Source: Bacillota bacterium
GTDB lineage: Bacteria > Bacillota > Desulfotomaculia > Desulfotomaculales > JAJYZD01
NCBI GenBank assembly: GCA_021800315.1
Contig: JAJYZD010000091.1
Coordinates: forward strand, 1 to 13,331
DNA length: 13,331 bases
Reading direction: 5' to 3'
In this document: positions 1-5,783 of the stretch, piece after piece
How positions within the stretch are numbered: position 1 is the stretch's first letter
Layout of the letters: each line of letters opens with the position of its first letter
Made by a program: the position numbers and the translations under genes
Notes under the pieces: generated by a model
What the model saw: the letters and a program-made list of their open reading frames with translations, nothing else
Database searches by the model: none
Told to the model about the DNA's origin: nothing

Positions 1-138
1 GGAATATCACGGTGGAGGACTCTGCGGATGGCGGGGGCGACGTGTAAGCGTCCTGCCTTATGCCATTCCGCTAAGACTCCCTCCCTCTGCGTAATTAGGG
101 CCTACGCTAAGGTTTGCTTACGTTGCTAGGAACGGTTC
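1..138 (+). mobile_element. Terminal part of a repeated, probably IS-like element (left copy)
   Basis: Bases 1-138 recur as the reverse complement of 13171-13309, with one inserted base in the right copy (after ATTAG near position 98) and no other difference seen. The match stops sharply at 138: the left copy continues TTCTACC, the right copy continues into an ATPase gene. The repeat holds the last codons of an ORF (stop 45-47) and then about 90 bases of non-coding DNA, the usual layout for the 3' end of an insertion sequence. It contains a short hairpin (89-93 with 103-107), a possible long-range pairing of 44-49 with 116-121, and a direct CGCTAAG repeat (69-75, 105-111). The rest lies left of the window. 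The element family is not recognised. Confidence 0.7.
3..47 (+). CDS. C-terminal tail of the element-encoded ORF (partial)
   Basis: The frame starting at base 3 reads NITVEDSADGGGDV and then a TAA stop. The same tail occurs in the inverted copy at the right edge, with eight more residues visible there. It is probably the end of a transposase or accessory protein, because it lies inside a multi-copy element and is followed by non-coding DNA up to the element boundary. Only 14 residues are visible, so the family cannot be assigned. Confidence 0.4.
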   Translation, partial: NITVEDSADGGGDV

Positions 139-176
139 TTCTACCGATGCCGCGGCCCGGTATTACCAGAGTCTTA

Positions 177-205
177 TTGCTTTCATTCCCTCGCGGGAGT
201 ATACT
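177..205 (+). promoter_or_regulatory. Candidate sigma-A promoter for the PIN gene pair
   Basis: A -35 box TTGCTT (177-182) and a -10 box TATACT (200-205) are separated by 17 bases. Transcription would start near 212, about 20 bases before the ATG at 233. The promoter lies outside the repeated element, so the pair should be expressed independently of the insertion. Confidence 0.55.
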
Positions 206-232
206 GAACGCGTAGAAAACGGGGTGAAAAGC

Positions 233-715
233 ATGGAACCCAGGGCGACATTATACCTCGAAACCACCATTCCCATCTATTTGGCGGCCAAGCCCAGCCG
301 GGACCTGATCACGGCCGGCCATCAACAGACGACCCATGAGTGGTGGGAACAGGACAAAGGGCGTTTTCAGATTTACGTTTCGCAAGCGGTATTGGACGAA
401 GTAAGAGCCGGCGACCCCACGGCAGCCATGTTGAGAACAGGATTCTTAGAAGGGCTTGAGGTATTGCCTGCGGACAGAATGGTTGACGGCCTCGCCGAGG
501 AATATGCTTCTTTACTCGTGCTACCCGATAAGGCGACAACCGATAGTCTGCACTTGGCGTACGCGGTGTTCCATAAGCTTGAGTACCTCCTGACCTGGAA
601 CTGTCGCCACCTCGCCCACGGAGAGGTCAGGAAGATGGTTACAAAGTTTAACAGCCTCCATGACTTGTACATACCGGAAATTGTTACTCCGCTGGAGTTG
701 AGGGGAGGGATTTAA
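233..715 (+). CDS. VapC-like PIN-domain protein (putative toxin RNase)
   Basis: This 160-residue protein looks like the PIN subfamily whose N-terminus reads YLETTIP, often annotated as VapC-family toxin. PIN domains are Mg-dependent ribonucleases. Candidate metal ligands are Glu10 (in place of the usual Asp), Glu56 in LDEV, Asp104 in TTDSLHLA and Asn123 in TWNCRH. I chose the ATG at 233 because GGGGTG at 221-226 is well placed as its ribosome binding site; the in-frame GTG at 224 (163 residues) has no such site. The next gene starts one base after the stop, so the two are almost certainly cotranscribed. PIN fold is confident; a toxin role is inferred from family and partner, and the RNA target is unknown. 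Confidence 0.85.
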   Translation: MEPRATLYLETTIPIYLAAKPSRDLITAGHQQTTHEWWEQDKGRFQIYVSQAVLDEVRAGDPTAAMLRTGFLEGLEVLPADRMVDGLAEEYASLLVLPDKATTDSLHLAYAVFHKLEYLLTWNCRHLAHGEVRKMVTKFNSLHDLYIPEIVTPLELRGGI

Positions 716-716
716 A

Positions 717-896
717 GTGCCTTATGACGATCCTATCGTTGAAGAAGTGCGGAAAACACGTCAGCTCATCTTTGCAAAGTTTGACTATGACCTTCGCAAG
801 TACATGGATTACCTCCGCGAGGAGGAAAAAAAGCACCCGGAAAAACTGGCCAAAATCCAGCCGGCCGATTCCAAGCTTTCCGGGCCGGCCGGATGA
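717..896 (+). CDS. Small protein paired with the PIN protein, possible antitoxin (59 aa)
   Basis: A GTG start at 717 with the purine-rich site GGGGAGGGA just upstream (about 702-710) opens a 59-codon frame ending in TGA at 894-896. The protein begins MPYDDPIVEEVRKTRQ and is highly charged, with a predicted helical middle (KFDYDLRKYMDYLREEEKK). Small proteins with a YDDPIVEEVR-like start are, to my knowledge, recurrent neighbours of YLETTIP-type PIN proteins, which would make this the antitoxin or a binding partner. I see no clear DNA-binding fold. If it is an antitoxin, the order toxin-first is the reverse of most vapBC loci. The gene is followed directly by a terminator. Confidence 0.75.
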   Translation: MPYDDPIVEEVRKTRQLIFAKFDYDLRKYMDYLREEEKKHPEKLAKIQPADSKLSGPAG

Positions 897-898
897 CA

Positions 899-922
899 AA
901 ACCGGGGGTCACCCCCCGGTTT
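899..922. terminator. Hairpin terminator between convergent transcripts
   Basis: A 10-bp stem pairs 899-908 (AAACCGGGGG) with 913-922 (CCCCCGGTTT) around a four-base loop. The A and T ends make it symmetrical, so it could terminate both the PIN pair from the left and the rubredoxin-side operon from the right. The T run is only three bases long on either strand. Confidence 0.75.
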
Positions 923-931
923 CCGCTTTCG

Positions 932-1093
932 TCAGTCCTTTTCCTCGAACACTTCCCTGCCCGCCCCGCATACCGGGCAAACCCAGTCCCCGGGCAGTTT
1001 CTCAAAAGGCGTGCCGGGTTCCACGCCGTGTTCCGGATCTCCCTCGGCCGGATCGTAGACGTACCCGCAGATCGTGCATTCCCACTTCTCCAT
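932..1093 (-). CDS. Rubredoxin
   Basis: This 53-residue protein has the two rubredoxin iron-binding motifs, CTICG (Cys6, Cys9) and CPVCG (Cys39, Cys42), with the family's GYVYDP and PGTPF segments between them. Four cysteines would hold one Fe for one-electron transfer in the cytoplasm, typical of anaerobes coping with oxygen and peroxide. The ATG at 1093 is chosen because AAAGGGGG lies 6-7 bases upstream; the longer frame to 1162 would add an unrelated N-terminus overlapping ispF. It starts 17 bases after the ispF stop and is the last gene before the terminator, so it is probably cotranscribed with ispD-ispF. Its redox partners are not visible here. Confidence 0.95.
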   Translation of the reverse strand: MEKWECTICGYVYDPAEGDPEHGVEPGTPFEKLPGDWVCPVCGAGREVFEEKD

Positions 1094-1110
1094 CCGGATC
1101 CCCCTTTCGA

Positions 1111-1578
1111 TTATTCCAACAGGGCCACGGCGTACGCGGCCATGCCCTCCCCACGTCCGCAAAACCCCAACCCCTCGGTGGTTGTAGCCTTGACGTTCAC
1201 CTGCCCGGAGGATATACCCAGAACCCGGGCGATTGTTTGCCGCATGCGCGGCAGGTATTCGGCCAGGATGGGTTTTTCGGCGACCACCGTGGCGTCGATG
1301 TTTCCGACCGTATACCCTTTCCGGGCCAGCAGGCTGCCCACCCGGTACAGGAGATCCGTGCTGGCGATTCCCTTGTATTCCGGATCGGTATCCGGGAAAT
1401 GCGCCCCGATATCGCCTTCCCCCACGGCGCCCAGCAACGCGTCCATAACGGCATGGACCAGCACGTCGGCGTCGGAATGGCCCTTCAGCCCCCTCTGGTA
1501 GGGTACGGCCACCCCGCCCAGCACCAGGGGCGGACCGTCGACCAGACGGTGCACATCGTAACCAAAGCCTATCCTCAC
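1111..1578 (-). CDS. ispF: 2-C-methyl-D-erythritol 2,4-cyclodiphosphate synthase
   Basis: IspF converts CDP-ME 2-phosphate to MEcPP with release of CMP, in the MEP pathway to IPP and DMAPP. The 155 residues are the normal family length. Visible signatures are GFGYDVHR at the N-terminus (metal-binding Asp and His), HSDADVLVHAVMDALLGA, GDIGAHFPDTD and the C-terminal KATTTEGLGFCGRGEG segment near the nucleotide site. The start is a GTG at 1578, one base after the ispD stop, with a GGGGGG site inside the end of ispD, so translation is probably coupled. IspD and IspF catalyse nearby steps and are often adjacent or fused; here they are separate. Confidence 0.97.
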   Translation of the reverse strand: MRIGFGYDVHRLVDGPPLVLGGVAVPYQRGLKGHSDADVLVHAVMDALLGAVGEGDIGAHFPDTDPEYKGIASTDLLYRVGSLLARKGYTVGNIDATVVAEKPILAEYLPRMRQTIARVLGISSGQVNVKATTTEGLGFCGRGEGMAAYAVALLE

Positions 1579-1579
1579 T

Positions 1580-2251
1580 TTATTTTCCCCCCATGAGAAT
1601 TCCGGCTACCAGCAAATCTCCGGGTGTCGTTACCTTAATATTATCGTACGATCCCGGCACCAACTTTACCGGTCTGCCGTCCATCTCCAGGAGGGCGGCG
1701 TCGTCGTATGCCGCGACGCCTTCCCGGCGCGCCCGGCGGTGCGCCGCAATCAGCCAGTCATAACGAAATACCTGCGGAGTCTGCACCGACCACAGGTTGT
1801 CCCGGGTGAGGGTTTCCCTGACCATGCCGCCGTCCCCGGCCGTCTTGACCGTATCCGTGACCGGAACGGCGAGAACGGCGCCCCCGGAGGATCTGGCCGC
1901 CGCCAACACGGCCAGGAGGTCCTTTCCCGAAAGGAGCGGCCGGGCGGCGTCGTGAACCACCACCCATTCCGTGTCCGGAGGAAGGCCGGACAGCCCCAAC
2001 CAGACGGATTCCTGCCGCGTGAGTCCGCCGGCGGCGATCCGGAGGCCGGGATAATCCCCGGTCAACGAGCGGACCAAGTCCAGGTCCTCCGGAGGCGCGA
2101 CCAAGACCAGCCCGTCCACCTCCGGACAAGCGGCCAGGGTCGAAAGCGACCACAGGAAGAGGGGCCGGCCGGCCAGGTACATAAACTGCTTCCTGCCACC
2201 CATCCGGCGCCCGCAACCGGCGGCCGCGACTACGGCAAAGGTTCCGGCCAT
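1580..2251 (-). CDS. ispD: 2-C-methyl-D-erythritol 4-phosphate cytidylyltransferase
   Basis: IspD joins CTP and MEP to make CDP-ME. The 223 residues are a typical length. The N-terminus has the nucleotidyltransferase loop AAAGCGRRMGGRKQF, followed by VVHDAARPLL, VPVTDTVK, TPQVFRYDWL and the C-terminal GSYDNIKVTTPGDL. The segment YDDAALLE stands where many homologues have TDDA, a mild variation. The ATG at 2251 has GGAGG five to six bases upstream. It follows the PIN-TRAM gene by 12 bases and precedes ispF by one base, so all belong to one operon. Confidence 0.97.
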   Translation of the reverse strand: MAGTFAVVAAAGCGRRMGGRKQFMYLAGRPLFLWSLSTLAACPEVDGLVLVAPPEDLDLVRSLTGDYPGLRIAAGGLTRQESVWLGLSGLPPDTEWVVVHDAARPLLSGKDLLAVLAAARSSGGAVLAVPVTDTVKTAGDGGMVRETLTRDNLWSVQTPQVFRYDWLIAAHRRARREGVAAYDDAALLEMDGRPVKLVPGSYDNIKVTTPGDLLVAGILMGGK

Positions 2252-2263
2252 TATTGCCTCCGC

Positions 2264-3373
2264 TTACGTGGGAAGTGGGGACATTCCGTTGCGCAGCTTG
2301 GCGAAGATCATCCGGCCGGCCGACGTCTGGAGAACGCTCGTCACCATGACCGGCACGGTCTGGTTGATGTAGCGCCTGCCACCGTCCACCACGATCATCG
2401 TGCCGTCGTCCAGGTAGGCCACCCCCTGGCCCATCTCCTTGCCGTCCTTGACCACCTGTACCACCATTTCCTCGCCGGGGAGCACCACCGGCTTGACCGC
2501 GTTGGCCAGGTCGTTGATGTTCAGCACCTTGACCCCGTGTAACTCGGCCACCTTGTTCAGGTTGAAATCGTTGGTCATTACCCGGGCACCGAGGCGTTCC
2601 GCCATTTTGACCAGCTTGCTGTCAACCTCGGGCGTATCGTCCAGCCAGCGGACGTTGTCGTAGATCTGCACCTTGATGGTGTTTTCCTTGCGGATCTTGT
2701 TCAGAATGTCGAGACCCCGCCTGCCCCGGTTGCGCTTTAAGAGGTCCGGCGAATCGGCGATGTGGCGCAACTCTTCCAGGACGAAGGCGGGTACCAGCAG
2801 CACCCCTTCGATGAAACCACTTTCGCACAGGTCGGCGATGCGACCGTCGATGATGACGCTGGTGTCGAGAACCTTGGCGGACGATCCCGGCCTCGGATCA
2901 CTGCGGACACCTTTTTCCCTGCCCCATTTGGGAAAGTTGGAAAACAAGGACACGAGTTCCTCCCGCTTCTTGATGCCGATGCTCATGCCCAGATAGGCTA
3001 AAAGCAACGAACCGAGAATCCAGACCAGCCTGCCCGGCCATCCCATGGCAGACAGGATCCAACCGAATAAATTAGCGATTATGAGGCCAAAGATCAACCC
3101 TACGGAACCCATAACCAGATCCTGCGGCGGTGCCTTTTGCAGATAGATGTCCAACCTGGTGGCAATACCCAGCGAACCGCGAATCAACCAGGGAGACAGG
3201 ATAACCCCCGCCACGATGCCCACGAGGGTTGTCAGCGCCATAAAACCGATCTTCAACTGGGTCGATTCGAAAGCCTGCGGCAATAGGCGGCCATCCAGGA
3301 CATGGAACCCGACGGAAAAGGCACCGGCTCCAAACCCCAGTACCAGTACGAAAAATATCGTCTTCCTGAACAA
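2264..3373 (-). CDS. Membrane-anchored PIN-TRAM protein (YacL-like)
   Basis: The 369-residue protein has four hydrophobic segments (about 5-27, 41-63, 86-109 and 114-134), then a cytoplasmic PIN domain (about 166-290) and a C-terminal TRAM domain (about 295-358). Candidate PIN acidic residues are Asp170 and Asp176 (VLDTSVIIDGR), Glu200/Glu201 in LEELRHIAD, Asp251 in VDSKL and Asp269 in TNDF. This matches B. subtilis YacL in architecture and in position next to disA and ispD. PIN-TRAM proteins are presumed nucleases, with TRAM probably binding RNA; the substrate is not known to me. The TTG at 3373 is chosen because GGGAGGGGGTG lies a few bases upstream and the first hydrophobic segment follows at once. 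Confidence 0.93.
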   Translation of the reverse strand: MFRKTIFFVLVLGFGAGAFSVGFHVLDGRLLPQAFESTQLKIGFMALTTLVGIVAGVILSPWLIRGSLGIATRLDIYLQKAPPQDLVMGSVGLIFGLIIANLFGWILSAMGWPGRLVWILGSLLLAYLGMSIGIKKREELVSLFSNFPKWGREKGVRSDPRPGSSAKVLDTSVIIDGRIADLCESGFIEGVLLVPAFVLEELRHIADSPDLLKRNRGRRGLDILNKIRKENTIKVQIYDNVRWLDDTPEVDSKLVKMAERLGARVMTNDFNLNKVAELHGVKVLNINDLANAVKPVVLPGEEMVVQVVKDGKEMGQGVAYLDDGTMIVVDGGRRYINQTVPVMVTSVLQTSAGRMIFAKLRNGMSPLPT

Positions 3374-3409
3374 TTAATCACCCCCTCCCTATTATCCGGA
3401 CATACATCC

Positions 3410-3438
3410 ATTATAAACCCTTGTTCCCGGGGTAGCAA
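3410..3438 (-). promoter_or_regulatory. Candidate sigma-A promoter for the PIN-TRAM/ispD/ispF/rubredoxin operon
   Basis: On the minus strand a -35 box TTGCTA (3438-3433) and a perfect -10 box TATAAT (3415-3410) are 17 bases apart. The start site would fall near 3403, about 30 bases before the TTG start at 3373. The carD terminator lies just upstream, so this operon appears to have an independent start. Confidence 0.6.
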
Positions 3439-3510
3439 TTAAAAATAAATTAAAAATACTGACACCGTTCTTCCTATCACCAATTGTTTGTCATGTGTTT
3501 GTCACAAGAA

Positions 3511-3536
3511 ATAAAAAAAAGTCAGGTCCACCTGAC
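3511..3536 (-). terminator. Rho-independent terminator of carD
   Basis: On the minus strand the RNA would form a GTCAGG/CCTGAC stem with a TGGA loop, followed immediately by TTTTTTTATTT, beginning ten bases past the carD stop. This is a short but classical intrinsic terminator and separates carD from the downstream operon. Confidence 0.85.
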
Positions 3537-3545
3537 GGCCGGCCC

Positions 3546-4022
3546 TTAGGCAAAAGCGCCGTCAACCATTAAGAGGGCTTTTTCTTCCTCCAGTTCGGTC
3601 GCCAGGACCAGTTCGCTGATGAGGATCTGCCTGGCGTTCTCCAGCATTTTTCTCTCGCCGGAGGAGAGCCCTTTTTCCTTGTCCCTTTTCATGAGGTTGC
3701 GTACCACTTCCGCCACCTCGAAGATGCTGCCGGTTTTCATCTTCTCCAGGTTGGCACGGTAGCGCCTGTTCCAGTTGGTCGACATGGCCGTCGTTTCCCC
3801 GCCGAGAATGCCCATAACCTGCTCCACCCCGTCCGAATCGACAACCTCCCGCAAGCCGGCCTCATGGCAGCTGCTGATGGGGATCATGACCTTCAGATCG
3901 CTTATGGGCAGACGCAACACGTAATACTGTTTCTTCTCCCCCAGGACCTCTTTCTCCTCGATGGATTCTATCACGCCCGCCCCGTGCATCGGGTAGACCA
4001 CTTTGGCGCCCACACTGAACAA
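3546..4022 (-). CDS. CarD-family RNA polymerase-binding regulator
   Basis: The 158-residue protein begins MFSVGAKVVYPMHGAGVIES, the hallmark of the CarD/TRCF RNA-polymerase-interacting domain (about 1-60), followed by a helical C-terminal domain (about 70-155) of the type that contacts promoter DNA upstream of -10. CarD proteins stabilise open complexes, notably at rRNA promoters in other phyla. The start is the TTG at 4022: AAGGAGGGGG sits eight bases upstream and the CarD domain begins there. A longer frame to 4217 would add 65 unrelated residues and run over the promoters. The gene is monocistronic, with two promoters and its own terminator. Confidence 0.94.
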   Translation of the reverse strand: MFSVGAKVVYPMHGAGVIESIEEKEVLGEKKQYYVLRLPISDLKVMIPISSCHEAGLREVVDSDGVEQVMGILGGETTAMSTNWNRRYRANLEKMKTGSIFEVAEVVRNLMKRDKEKGLSSGERKMLENARQILISELVLATELEEEKALLMVDGAFA

Positions 4023-4056
4023 GGATAGATCCCCCTCCTTAAGGTACTGCTCTGCC

Positions 4057-4085
4057 AGTATAACATATCCCGGGCGTTGTGTCAA
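4057..4085 (-). promoter_or_regulatory. carD proximal promoter
   Basis: On the minus strand a perfect TTGACA (4085-4080), a 17-base spacer and TATACT (4062-4057) preceded by an extended -10 TG (TGTTATACT) form a near-consensus sigma-A promoter. The start would be near 4050, about 28 bases before the TTG start. Confidence 0.8.
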
Positions 4086-4095
4086 AGAAAACTCA

Positions 4096-4124
4096 ATTTT
4101 AGCACAGCGGCCACAGCGTGTCAA
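4096..4124 (-). promoter_or_regulatory. carD distal promoter (tandem)
   Basis: A second perfect TTGACA (4124-4119) with a 17-base spacer and TAAAAT (4101-4096) lies 39 bases upstream of the proximal promoter, in the same orientation. The start would be near 4089. Confidence 0.65.
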
Positions 4125-4143
4125 CAAGTTTTTGCCCGCAACC

Positions 4144-4210
4144 CACGGGCGGAAGCGGGGGCCGGCACGAGCGCACGGGTGTCCTTTTACCATTTGACAA
4201 ACCGCCCGTG
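4144..4210. repeat. Nine-base inverted repeat in the divergent intergenic region
   Basis: CACGGGCGG at 4144-4152 is matched by its exact reverse complement CCGCCCGTG at 4202-4210, with 49 bases between the arms. The right arm lies in the spacer of the rightward promoter (4194-4223). It could be an operator for a looping or dimeric regulator, or chance in GC-rich DNA. Confidence 0.35.
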
Positions 4211-4223
4211 CACTCATTAAAAT
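4194..4223 (+). promoter_or_regulatory. Promoter of the divergent small gene
   Basis: TTGACA (4194-4199) and TAAAAT (4218-4223) are separated by 18 bases, placing the start near 4230 and giving a leader of about 26 bases to the TTG at 4257. A further perfect TATAAT at 4230-4235 has no good -35 box and could be an alternative. Confidence 0.55.
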
Positions 4224-4256
4224 CTATGATATAATCCAGGTCGGGGGGTGGTCGTT

Positions 4257-4652
4257 TTGGCGAGGGAAATCGAGGTCGACGGCTTCCAGCATACCGTCTC
4301 CGAGTTGCTCATCCGCCATCGCAGCATCCTGGACATCATGACCAAGAGCCAGGAAGCAACGTCCCGCATGAACCGGGCCGTGGCCAAGGCGGTGACCAGC
4401 TGCGGCTGCCTCAAAATCAACGCGGGGAAGAAGTCCTCCACGGGCGCCACGTTGAGCGATCTGCGCCAGTTTCTCGATTCCAATCTCTCCGGAGAGATTT
4501 GCAACGATTGCCGGGAGACCGTGGAATCGGAGATCGGGCGCAACCTTTTCTACCTGGCCGCCTTGTGCAACGTGCTCGATCTCAACCTTATGGACATTGT
4601 CCTCAAGGAAGAAAAGCGCTTGAAAATGCTCGGGATCTTCAACCTCAGCTGA
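4257..4652 (+). CDS. Conserved small protein, DUF1573-type, with TSCGC motif
   Basis: The 131-residue protein (134 from the GTG at 4248) carries FQHTVSELLIRHRSILDIMTK, then KAVTSCGCLKINA and CNDCRE cysteine motifs (four cysteines in two pairs, possibly metal-binding), and ends LFYLAALCNVLDLNLMDIV. I recall such proteins as annotated DUF1573 and lying near disA in Peptococcaceae. The last helix also resembles the C-terminus of MazG-like pyrophosphohydrolases, but I see no MazG metal motif. The TTG at 4257 is preferred because GGGGGGTGG (4243-4251) is then correctly spaced; the GTG at 4248 would overlap that site. It is the only plus-strand gene inside the core region, and its stop is three bases from the disA stop. 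Function unknown; no signal peptide. Confidence 0.8.
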   Translation: MAREIEVDGFQHTVSELLIRHRSILDIMTKSQEATSRMNRAVAKAVTSCGCLKINAGKKSSTGATLSDLRQFLDSNLSGEICNDCRETVESEIGRNLFYLAALCNVLDLNLMDIVLKEEKRLKMLGIFNLS

Positions 4653-4655
4653 GGC

Positions 4656-5726
4656 TCACCAGGCCGTGAGTTGCTCGCGAAAACGCTTCAAGCCGTCCTT
4701 GATTGAACGCGCCCGGGCTTCGCCTATGCCCTCCACTTCATCCAGCTCCTCGATACTGGCCGCGATGATATTGGAGAAAGAGTCAAACCTGGCCACCAGG
4801 TTCTCGATCACGGGTACCGGCAAGCGTGGTATCTTTTCCAGGACCCGGTAGCCGCGCGGCACCACGTTCTGGTCGAGGACGCTCGCGCTGCCCGGGTATC
4901 CCAGGGCCCGCACGATCAGCGAGAGATCCAGGAGGTCCTCGGCGGGCCAACTGCTGACCACGTTCATGATGCTCTCCGGCGTCTTCTCCCCGCCCACCAT
5001 GGCGTAATCCTGGATGATCAGGAGCCCCTCGTCCTCCACGTTGGCCACCAGTTCCTCCAACTGCATGATGATCAGCCGGCCCTCCACCCCGAGTTCGCTG
5101 ATGTACTTCTCGATCTCCTTGACCACCCGCAACACCATTTCGACTCTCTGGATGGACTTGGCCACGTCAAAAAGGGTAACCCCGCCCTGGTACTCCAGGA
5201 CGCTCAGGTTGGTCAGAACCCTGTCCAGGACCGAACGGTATTTCTCCAGGGTCTGGATGGCCTGGTTAGCCTTGGTCAGGATAACCCCGAGGTCCCGCAG
5301 CACGTACTTCAAGGTGCCCTTGTAAACCGTGATGACTTCCCGGCGCTCGGAGATGGAAATAACGGTGGCGTCGGTCTGTTTGGCCGTGCGGTCGGCCACC
5401 CGGTGCCGGATGCCCGTCTCCCCGGAAGGAATCCCCTGGTTGGGCACCAGTTGCGTGTTGGCCGCGATGATCCTCCTGCCGTCCACACTCAGGATGATGG
5501 CCCCGTCCATCTTGGCCAGCTCGTACAGGCTGGCCGGGGTAAACTCCGAGTTGATTACGAAACCACCCTCGGTGATTTCCATGACTTCCGGGCCGTCGCC
5601 GAGGACGATGATCGCCCCCATCTTGGCCCGGAGAATATTTTCCAGCCCGTCGCGCAGGGGTGTGCCCGGCGCCACCGTACGCAACAGTTTCAGAAGCCTG
5701 TCCTCTACCTTCTCATCCCTGACCAT
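4656..5726 (-). CDS. disA: DNA integrity scanning diadenylate cyclase DisA
   Basis: DisA condenses two ATP to c-di-AMP and scans DNA for branched lesions such as Holliday junctions, pausing its cyclase there. The 356 residues match the family length (about 360). The N-terminal DAC domain shows Asp74-Gly75-Ala76 in KMDGAIILS and Arg107-His108-Arg109 in SGETGIRHR, the catalytic and nucleotide-binding motifs. A helical linker follows, and the C-terminus (about 325-356) has a helix-hairpin-helix element, VEGIGEARARSIKDGL, for DNA binding. The ATG at 5726 has only a weak ribosome binding site (ACAGCGG); no better in-frame start exists nearby, although a strong GGGGGGAGAGG lies too far upstream. 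It follows radA by 57 bases, a conserved pairing. Confidence 0.97.
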   Translation of the reverse strand: MVRDEKVEDRLLKLLRTVAPGTPLRDGLENILRAKMGAIIVLGDGPEVMEITEGGFVINSEFTPASLYELAKMDGAIILSVDGRRIIAANTQLVPNQGIPSGETGIRHRVADRTAKQTDATVISISERREVITVYKGTLKYVLRDLGVILTKANQAIQTLEKYRSVLDRVLTNLSVLEYQGGVTLFDVAKSIQRVEMVLRVVKEIEKYISELGVEGRLIIMQLEELVANVEDEGLLIIQDYAMVGGEKTPESIMNVVSSWPAEDLLDLSLIVRALGYPGSASVLDQNVVPRGYRVLEKIPRLPVPVIENLVARFDSFSNIIAASIEELDEVEGIGEARARSIKDGLKRFREQLTAW

Positions 5727-5783
5727 CCGCTGTCGGCAAACTCTTGCCTCTCCCCCCTCACACCTTCCCCGAAAATCGTCCGC

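Noticed and set aside
1..138. Group II intron 3' end (ending ACGGTTC)
   Set aside because: The final bases recall domain V, but there is no GAGCCG 5' strand or GAAA loop at the expected distance.
1094..1162. N-terminal extension of rubredoxin
   Set aside because: It overlaps ispF, adds a non-family sequence, and the ATG at 1093 has a good ribosome binding site.
724..1596. 290-codon plus-strand frame across the small PIN partner, rubredoxin and ispF
   Set aside because: It runs through the terminator at 899-922 and antisense to rubredoxin and ispF, and is rich in Pro and Arg.
4023..4217. N-terminal extension of carD
   Set aside because: The extra 65 residues match nothing, cover two promoter candidates, and an ideal ribosome binding site precedes the TTG at 4022.
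4643..4654. Perfect palindrome CCTCAGCTGAGG at the 3' junction of the DUF1573-type gene and disA
   Set aside because: It has no loop and no T run and is mostly coding sequence, so it is not supported as a terminator; probably chance.
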